From: Helicoverpa zea
Lineage: Eukaryota > Arthropoda > Insecta > Lepidoptera > Noctuidae
DNA length: 64,000 nucleotides
Assembly (NCBI RefSeq): GCF_022581195.2
Contig: NC_061480.1
Location: 6,286,892-6,350,891, forward strand
Direction of reading: 5' to 3'
A program made the translations under genes and the position numbers. Below, piece by piece: positions 1-9,900 of the stretch (its first letter is position 1; each line of letters begins with the position of its first letter). The notes under the pieces are model-generated. The model was not told the origin of the DNA. It worked only from the letters and a program-made list of their open reading frames with translations, and did not search any database.

Positions 1-714
1 GTTAGCTTCCGTTTAGGCTACATAGCGGCATGAACAAGCAAACATACTTTTATTATGATATGACACGTTTTTTTTTAAGTACATAATTCAAGGCTTTCTC
101 AGAAAATAAATGAAGCATCACAATCCAAATATCTGCTAGCGATAAAATAAATTGACGGTAATAGTATACTTGAAGCTTAATATAGCTTGAAAAATTCGTT
201 GGCCATTTATCCATATGAGGTACTAGCTTCTGCCAGCGGTTTCACCCGCATCCCGTGGGAACTACTTCCCGTACCGGGATAAAAAGCCTATAGCCTATAG
301 CCTTCCTCGATAAATGGGCTATCTAACACTGAAAGAAATTTTCAAATCGGACCAGTAGTTCCTGAGATTAGCGCGTTCAAACAAACAAACAAACAAACTC
401 TTCAGCTTTATAATATTAGTATAGATTTAACCCCCGACGCAAAAACGACGGGGTGTTATAAATCTGACGTGTCTGTGTGTGTGTGTGTGGCATCGTAGTT
501 CCAAACGGATGATCCGATTGTAATGCGTTTTTTTTTTGGTTTTCATTCATGTATTTTTTACAAGCAAAGCTACTGGAAAATAACTGTAACTGTGTTAAGG
601 ATGGTTGAGGAGGTCCAATAGGTAAGCGTTCCATGTGGCACACTAGTGCTCAGCTGGCATCCATATAAACAGGTGACCTGAACAAAGGAAACGGCTAGAC
701 AAATAATCAAATAC
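1..714. other. CCDC186 downstream intron (partial) with RTE-like LINE tail
   Basis: No exon seen. Contains an RTE-like 3' tail (222-429), a short TG run near 470-490 and AT-rich sequence. Confidence 0.6.
222..429 (+). repeat. RTE-like LINE 3' tail, copy 1
   Basis: Begins ACTAGCTTCTGCCAGCGG and runs through CCCGTGGGAACTACTTCCCG, an (AAAC)n stretch and a terminal TTTATAATATTAGTATAG. Almost identical to 9768-9971, so both inserted recently. Diverged relatives occur near 6130, 10920, 19455, 21880, 22480, 33800, 35455, 38400, 41250 and 56740. Confidence 0.7.
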
Positions 715-921
715 CTTATTCTCATCCCTGGTACTAGAGGCGACGGCACCAGCAGGCAGGGTGCACAGCAGATGGCGCAGCAGCCGGGACTTCGCCCTCA
801 GCTCCGAGGTGAGCTGTCGCGAGTGCTCCTCTAGGAACTCGCAGCGCTCAGACCTTCGGGCGGCTGCTCGTTGTAAGGAGACTATTCGCTCTATGAGAGT
901 TTGACGGTCTGGTTCACGGAC
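715..921 (-). CDS. CCDC186: CCDC186 exon 12 (residues 821-889)
   Basis: 69 codons containing the conserved C-terminal block LIERIVSLQRAAARRSERCEF and FLEEHSRQLTSELRAKSRLL. Phase 0 donor AAG|GTATTT, so at least one more exon lies to the left of the window. Confidence 0.9.
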
Positions 922-3900
922 CTAGTTTGAAAAAATATATGTTTTATATTTAATTTTATTTATTGTTTAAATTAAATAAAAAGTGGCACATGATGATGTC
1001 CTCCTAGCCGATTATCGGCTGTTCTCATGCAAGATCAGCCAACTGCGCAGGACATATTATATTTATTCATTGCACAGGTGCACTCACTATTCCTTCACTC
1101 TCATAGCCCGATGGGACGGTAATCCGATACCACCGGAGAGAGATCAGACGCAGATGTTTATAATTGATTTTATTTATTGTTTAAATAAAAAGTGACGTCA
1201 TACAAACTAAAAGAATGGTGTTCATGGTAGAAAATAGTTACAACTGTATAATAAAGAATAATATGTAGAAGAAAGACTAAAAGATACATAATAGACAGTA
1301 AACTAAATACCTAGGTATATAAACTATCCCACTATGCTACCTTAATTTTCAATGTAGGTACCAAAAATCGACTAAAAAAATGTGTACATTTCGCGCCACT
1401 TAATTTTGCATACATGAAGTTAGCCATTTGACACCTCCAGTCCTTTTTCGTCTTTTTTTTCATATTTTGATGTCAATAGTAGCTAACTTCGGACAAGCAA
1501 AGTTTCTTGCAACTAATGCGCAAATAGTCAAATCTAACTTCAGAAGAGCAAAGTTAATTGGTAAGAATTGTAAATGAATGAAAGATAATACAGATCTACA
1601 AAATTAAAATAATTTTTATCTAACCTTAGGGAATATTTTACCGAATAGAGTTGGATATTTAATCTGGAAAATCAATTAAATTGTAAGTTATTTAATGAAT
1701 TAAATAAATTCTCACCGCAGTAGTTTGTTCCTGAGATATGCATGAAAATGTAACAATATAAATGTATATCAGAAACAGCAGTGAACAGTTCGTCTTAATG
1801 ACAGAAGATCTTATATGGGGAAGAACGGGTGTACTATGCCAAATCGAATGACAAATAATCGAATATCAATTGATCGACCACTATAAATCGAAATTCTAAA
1901 TACTCGAACATTCATAATATCGAATGGTTATTAAATCGAACATTCAATACATCGCGCAGTCAATACATCGAGTGTTCAAAATATCGAATGTTCGTTTGAT
2001 CGAGCGTTAAATGTGATTTATTAGTAAATGTTGTTTTTCTTGTATTCATAAAAAATATGGATTTTTCGATAGGACGAATATACGATGCATTTAACACTCG
2101 ATCAAACGAACATTCGATATTTTGATCACTCGATGTATTGACTGCGCGATGTATTGAATGTTCGATTTAATAACCATTGGATATTATGAATGTTCGAGTA
2201 TTTAGAATTTCGATTTATAGTGGTCGATCAATTGATATTCGATTATTTGTCATTCGATTTGGCATAGTACACCCGGGAAGAACATGGCACTAAGCTGATA
2301 ATAATTTCTTCTTATTCTATTTCAGTTAACAATGCAAGCATTTGCTATAAATGCTACCAATTATTATTTACGCGACAGTTTTATGTCTGCACGTATGGAT
2401 TTTTGTTATCCGTGTAACTGGGTTGAGGAGGTCAGATAGGCAGTCGCTTCTTGTAAAACACTGGTACACAATTAGTTGGGAAAAGGCTAGGCAGGTGATG
2501 ATGATGACTTTATATCATGTATTACTAACCTGTATATCGGGTAAGGCGTCGCTGTGTCCGTTGTGCAGCCTGTCCTCATGAGGAGCGCTCTCGCCGCTGC
2601 TGAGTGATGATACCGACCCTGAAATAATAATATGTACTTATCATCATCATTAGCCTTTTTATTGCCCCGTTGTAGGGAACAGGGGAGGCCACGTTTCTCG
2701 TACAGAGAAGGAATGAGAGTCAAATTCCCGATTTTTATTCTATTTTGACAGACTTCGGACTAAGACAATAGCTATAGTTAAGCATTTGGACCCCAATGAC
2801 TGTCTTGGGAAACAGCTAGACTAAAACAAAATAACTATTTTACAAAGCGATTGGACACAGTTTTATAGTAAGTTGTATATGACACTTGCATTAACGAATA
2901 TTTGACATGTGTTTATGTGCAAATACTGACCTGTTCTCGTAGAGGGCGCTAGCTGTTGCGGCAGTTTAGCTTCCAGCTGCTCGCAGCGCTTCACAGCGCG
3001 TTGTAGCTCGCGATTCAATTCCTATGATAATTTAATATTACACTTCGAACTTCCTAATGTTATAAATATGGAAGTGAGCTCTATCTGTATGTCAGTCGCC
3101 ACATTACCGATTTTGATGAAAGACATGGCTTCCTTTTAGATGGTTGTGAACAGTGCTTCTCACGGCACGTGAGTGAAATCGCGGTTATTTTTTTAATTTG
3201 TTTCTTTTAACAAAAAAAAAATAAGAACATTTAAATACAAAAATATTTCATTCTTTCATGCGTGATTTTCTTTGCGCAAATTAGCACATGGTTATGACTT
3301 TTTTTTACGCAAGTTAGCGCATCATTGTAAGTTGTTTGCGTAGTTTAGCGCATTGTTGTGATGTTTTTGGGCAAATTTACACTTCTTTTAAATATTTTTG
3401 CGCGTTGTCAGGTAAAGAACTTACCTTTATGGCACTGGTATGTTTCTTCTTGAGAACTCCATTCTCCCCCTTCTCCCACTCCAACTTCTTGTTCGCTTCT
3501 GACAACTCTTCTGTCAGCTCTGCCACCTGACACAAGTAAATTACAAAATATTATGCTGTCATTAGCGCAGTGTCAGTTTGAAGTCAGTAAGTAGGCTTTC
3601 CCAGGAGACCATAAGTGTACTGTCAATATATTGTACGAAGGAAGGAAAGATTAGCAGAGATACCATAAGGCAGGTAGGTCAGGCGCCTTCTTCTAAGTTG
3701 AGCGAGACGAGAACACTGCGTTACGAGCGTAGAAACCAGACGTTCAGGTTTCGTGATACATGTCGCCGACTTTTTGAGTATTAAAAAAAAGGTGGGTTCT
3801 TAAAAACGTATGAGGGCGAAGACAGTAACGTTCCTCGTCCCCCGAACACTCGCATTTCGACGACGCTAGTTTCTTAGGAGATATTAGGTTACACATCGCT

Positions 3901-6900
3901 GAAAGTTATTTTGTTCTAAATGATATATTTATTTTTATTATATTGTGTACATATATTGTATGTACTGTCAGTATATAGTGTGCCTACCTTCCTAGCCAGC
4001 ACTCTGTTCTCCTTGTTCCGCCTATCGGTCTCCTCGGCTAGAGCCGCGTGCAGTCGCGTACACTCTCCCTCTAGCGTCACCAGACGTTCCCGAAGAGATG
4101 CATTGTCTACGCCTAAAGCTCGGGCCTGTAAGAAAAATATACATAGAATAAACACCAGGTGTATATAGGCAAGATCTGTTGCGAAGTATTTGAGCCTAGA
4201 AAGTGATTTTTCTTATTAATACCGAGTGGTTTATGTCAAAGGACACCCCAAAACTATGTCATCCTGCAAACGTTTATGGAAAATCAAGACCTCGCTATAA
4301 GTTTGACTGAGATCAAGCAGAAATCGAAGGAGTAATACATGAGCGTAGAACCTAAGAGGGTACATAAATGCTCTGCGGCCGAAGGTTTCAACCTTTTTTT
4401 TGTGACGGCAAAAATCGTGGTTGCGATTGCCGTCCCATCGCGCTATGAGAGTGAAGGAATAGTGAGTGCACCTGTGTCCAAGCAAATGTGCGTGCACTAT
4501 AATATGTCCTGCGCAGCTGGCTGATCTCCTTATATGAGAATAGCCGCCATTATGAACGCGAGCATACGTTTTGTCCGTGCCCGTTCAGAACGTTTCTGCT
4601 CCGTCTTTGACCCGGCTTAAGCCCGGCTGTTTCTCTTAGTAAGGAAATGGCTAGGCCGATGATGACATACCTCAGCCTCATGTCGACTGGCAGCGGCGCT
4701 AACAGCCACGTGGTTGGCAGTCAGCTTGGCGGCATGCTCTAAGGCGGCGGCCTCTCTGCGGCCGCAGGTCTCGGCGACTGCTCGTTCTACGCTCAATGCT
4801 TCTTCCGCTTGCGTTGCTCGCTCTGTTTCTCTGAGAAGAGAATATGAAAAAAAAACTCATCATCATCTTCCGAGCCTTTTTCCCAACTATGTTGGGGTCG
4901 GCTTCCAGTTAAACCGGATTCAGCTGAGTACCAGCGCTTTACAAGGAGCGACTGCCTATCTGACCTCCTCAACCCAGTTATCCGGACAAATATGAAAAAA
5001 CAACTCCCAGTATGGACGACCTCGATGGCACAATGGTCACCGTGCCGGAATGTCAAACCTGAGGTCCCGGGTTCGATTCCCGGTTCGGTCGACATTTGTG
5101 TGTGATGAGCATGCTTGTTGGGCGTGGTCTGGGTGTTACAATATGTATATATGTAGTTTATCAGTTGTGTTAGCACCCATAACACAAGTTAATTAATAAC
5201 TTACCATGGGGCTAACCGACCGTGTGTGAAAAAATGTCCCGATTATATTATATTATATATAAAAGAAAGTCGTACAAAATAATAGCACTACTTATATCAA
5301 GAATGGCTTAACCATATAAGCCATGTATTCACTGGGAAACAATGTTTCAGATACACAGTTTCTGAAACATCACGTAGATGTTTACAGCAACAATGTTTCG
5401 GAAACTCTGCCGTCCACACCGTCAGATGTTTACAATACGTCACCCGAGGAAGTAGTGTTGCCTACATTTATTTGCATAAGTCCATTTCTAGTAAAAAGAA
5501 GAAGAAAAGAGAAATTACTTGCTATGAAGACATTTATTTGGCGTTTATAAACAAATGAAACACGCGTCCACACTTGTATCCATGTTGCGCAACTGATTTG
5601 TTTCTGTGCTCCCCGCCACGGGTGGGGAGCACAGAAACATTCGATAAACACGTAGTGTTTACAGAAACAAAATTATATATTATATATATAGATTTTGTTG
5701 TTTTGTTGTTGGAACAAAATTATATATTATATATATAGATTTTGTTTCTGAAACAGTGTTTATAAACAATTGTTTCTCAGTGAATACATAGCTTTATGCT
5801 GAAAATTAGAGGGGAGGAAGCAAGACATAGGATAGTTTTAATCACCATCTGGCTACGAGAAGGCAGTTAGCAGATAGAATATATTATTTAAGCGGGCCAG
5901 CAAAGCAGATTTGCTTTGACTAATACATATGTGTAACTTACCTCTGCAACTGCGCACTAAGAGTGTCCGCTAAAGCAGCTTTCGCCCTCAAAGCTGCTAA
6001 CTCCGCAGCCTCCTCTTCTAAACGCAGATTACTCTCTTTTAGTTGTTCTACCTGTAATATCAATTTATGTTTTAAGTTATTTATATGAATTATAGATGCC
6101 TGACTGAAATAAATTAATAAAAATAAATAATATACTAGCGACCCGATGGGCTTCACATGGGTGCAAGAAACCTCGAAAATAACAGCATTTCTCCACTATT
6201 TAATGGATATTATTTTACAAATAAACCTTCCTCTTAAATCACCAATTCTATTTAAAAAAACCGCATCAAAATCCGTTATGTAGTTTTAAAGATTTCTGCA
6301 TATACATAGGGATAGGGCTTAAAAAAATAGTAATTCTAATTAGTCCGCATTTTAGATTAGCAAAAAATACTGAATACGTATTTTTTATTTTAACAAAACA
6401 TTAAGGGCCTTACTACAAAAACTTTAAACCCTGTTTTACACTTGTCTAATAAAATTTTGGCTGCAAAATGAACCATATGTCAACGTCATAATTTGACATT
6501 TTTTTAGACAAGGCATAAACTGACGTTTAAAAGTTTTTGTGGTAAGACGGTAAATATTTACTAAGATACAACGCAACAATGATTGAGAGAGCTCGTGACG
6601 TCATGTCTATGTAAACATTTTACTTATAGTTCGGCCATTCAGAGAATGCGTTCCTGACACGTCGCGATTGAACTGACGACGTAACTACATTCATTGATTA
6701 TTGATATAATAATGTTGTTTTAATGCTCCTCAATTGTTAAAACGGTAAACAACCAGCAAAAATATTTTTATCGTAACTGCAACGCCATTGCAAAGTTACG
6801 TCGTCAGTTCAATCGCGACGTGTCAGGAACGCATTCTCTGAATGGCCGAACTATAGAAGTGACACAAAATTCAATCGTGTTCTATCTTCGTTGTTATTTG

Positions 6901-9900
6901 TTTGTGAGAGAAAAAAAAACTTTCCTCGTCCCCCGAACACCCGCATTTTGGCGAAGCTTCTGTCTTAGCTATTTTGCGTTATGACATCTTCCCTAGTCAT
7001 TTTGTTCTTCATGGTCATTTTTCCAGGTCAATTCCAGGTCAGGCAAGTACCAATGCAACTTTTCTAAGTTTGTATGTACTTTCTAAGTAAATCTTAGACA
7101 CCAATGACTGTGTTTCGGATGGCACGTTAAACTGTAGGTCCCGGCTGTCATTGAACATCCTTGGCAGTCGTTACAGGTAATCAGAAGCCAGTAAGTCTGA
7201 CACCAGTCTTACCAAGGGGTATTGGGTTGCCCGGGTAACTAGGTTGAGGAGGTCAGATAGGCAGTCGCTTCTTGTGAAAACACTGGTACCCAGCTGTGTC
7301 TGGTTAGACTGGAAACCGACCCCAACATAGTTGGAAAAGGCTCGGAGGATGATGATGGTCCTATCTTCCTCACCTCGGCAGTGGAGCGAGCGAGGGCGGC
7401 GCTAGCGGTGTCCCGCTGTCTCGTGCAGCTGTCTAACTGCTGGGTGGCGGATGTCAGACGACGTTCTAACTCGTCTCGTTCGTGACGACATAGTATTAAC
7501 GCGGCTTGGCTTTCTTTGAGTTCTGCTTCTGTTAGGACCGAGATGATGAAATAGGTTAGATTATTATTAAACAAAATATTAGTTAGCAAAGTAAACAATA
7601 GTACATTGAGTGCTATGTGCGCCTTTAGTAGGCATTCATAACTGAAAATTGATATTTGAATAGATATATTTTGTTATGTATTGCCGTTGGTACACGAAAT
7701 AAATAAATAATGTCGGAAAACCAATACAAGACAACGGGCAGAAATGTTGTCATCCGCTCATTTCAGGAAGTGTGAAATGTAAAGAAAAGGTCGACACCAC
7801 ATAAAATTTCGTTAAGAACAGGAAAAGAATGACAAAGAACCGTTGAAAATAAAAAACAAATATAACATCGAGATTTTTTTTCACGGAAGTCAAAAATAGA
7901 TTATTCGTTTCACATTAGCTACTAAAAAATAGATGTAAAGAGAATTTTTCAAATAGGATGGTAAATAATCGAGACATGGGCGACCAAACAAATATAAAAT
8001 CCGTATTGATAACCTTTTTGGGAAGTCGGTTAAAATACAGAACATTTTATAGTTGGTACAAGACCGTGATATGGGCAACCAAACACAAAAAATACAAAAG
8101 TACACAAGTACCTAGTTGCTTGGCGCGAGCGGAGTCGGTAGCGTTGGCAGTGGCGGCCTCTTTAGCTGCTTCTAACTCTGTCACCTGCTGGGTAAGTTTC
8201 TCTGCGCGTTCTGATGTTTCCTGATGACAATAACACTGTGACTGACATATGCCGGCTTAAATTATAGGGGTTAGAAACTTGAAATCTAGCAAAGGGGTTT
8301 GTGTTTTGTTATAAACATATATAAAAGTAGGGCTGAGAGAGGATAATTGAAAACTTGCCTTTTAAGGAGATAAAACAAGGGTGCACGGTTTGTATGAGTT
8401 TTTGAACTCATTAAAATGAAATTCAGTAAGAAGGTTTTTCATTGAAAGTCATGGAATATGTGTGAACAAATTTTTTTAATCATACCTTAAGGGGTAAAAG
8501 GAAGGTGCAAAGTTCTCAATATCGCAAAACATTAACATGGTAGTAATACATATATGTTTATTTTAATTTCCACGTCAATGTTAGAGTTTTCCAGAACACT
8601 CCATACCTTATAAGCGTCCATCTCCATCCGCAGCTTGCTCTGCGTCCACTTGAGTCTGTCGTCCAGCTCGCGCAAGTCTTCGCGCAACTTCTTAGTTCAT
8701 GTCACTGTATACCTTCACCCCTGTATATAGCAACAACATTCCAGAACACTCCATACCTTATAAGCGTCCATCTCCATCCGCAGCTTGCTCTGCGTCCACT
8801 TGAGTCTGCCGTCCAGCTCGCGCAAGTCTTCGCGCAACTTCGCTAGCTCACGCTCGCTGTTCATTAGTTCGTGGCACTGAAGACAACATTAATGTTAGTA
8901 ATTCAACGCCCGTGAGCCTTTTCTCAACTACGTTGGGATCGGCTTATAATTTAACACGATTCAGCTGAGCATTACTTAGTGTTTTATAAGGAGCGACTGC
9001 ATATCTGACTATCCTCAACCCTAGGCGTGGCCGGTCCTTGGATGGATGACCATCCTGATTATGTCACGAGTTTCCTCATGTTTCGGAAATCACGTTAAAT
9101 GGGTGGATCCTGGCTGTCATTTGGACATTTTTGGCAGTCGTTACTGGTAATCAGTATCAGGTTACTGGGTTAAGGGGGCCGCATAGCTGCCTGCATATCC
9201 ACTTAGACTGGACGCCAACCACAACATAAGGAAAAGGCTAGACAGATAACAATAAACCTACCTTATCATCATACAACTGACAGATCCTCTGTTTCTCAGC
9301 ATGGGCCGACCTGAGCTTCCCGTTGAGGAGTTCCACCTCCCCCTGGGCCGCCTTCTCAGCTTTAGCAGCATTTTCAGCCGCCCGCTTTGCTTCTATAGCG
9401 GCGCATTCTACGCTCGCGTAACGCATTACTGCCGCGTCTTTTTCGCGTTCCGCGTGGTCTACGCGTTTGCCCATCTATAAATGATGTGAAAAAAGTTGTT
9501 AAATAGGGCAAAATACACCCTTTTATTGAACGCAAAATTGGTTAATGAGATGGTTTTGAAGAGTAGCACAGTTTGCTAGTAGATTTGTAGTTAAAATTTT
9601 AACGACCTCGATGGCGCAATGGTCACCATGCCGGACTGCCGAACCTGTGGTCCCGGGTTCGATTTCCGGTTAGATCGACATATTTTGTCTAAACTCTTGC
9701 TGTCTAGACAGTTGTGTCAGCAACCGACCATGTGTGGAAAAGTGTCCCGACATTATTTATTTATTTAACTAGCTTCTGCCAGCAGTTTCACCCGCATCCC
9801 GTGGGAACTACTTCCCGTACCGGGATAAAAAGTAGCCTATAGCCTTCCTCGATAAATGGGCTATCTAACACTGAAAGAAATTTTCAAATCGGACCAGTAG

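Larger units (their letters stand above)
922..2529. other. CCDC186 intron 11 with dispersed repeats
   Basis: Holds a dispersed repeat (975-1170, CCTCCTAGCCGATTATCGGC family), plain AT-rich sequence, the 450-bp foldback element and a SINE tail. No coding sequence seen. Confidence 0.6.

Noticed and set aside
5016..5092. tRNA gene
   Set aside because: Box A and box B are present, but the arms do not form a proper cloverleaf that I can see, and a related copy with the same SINE body exists at 9601.
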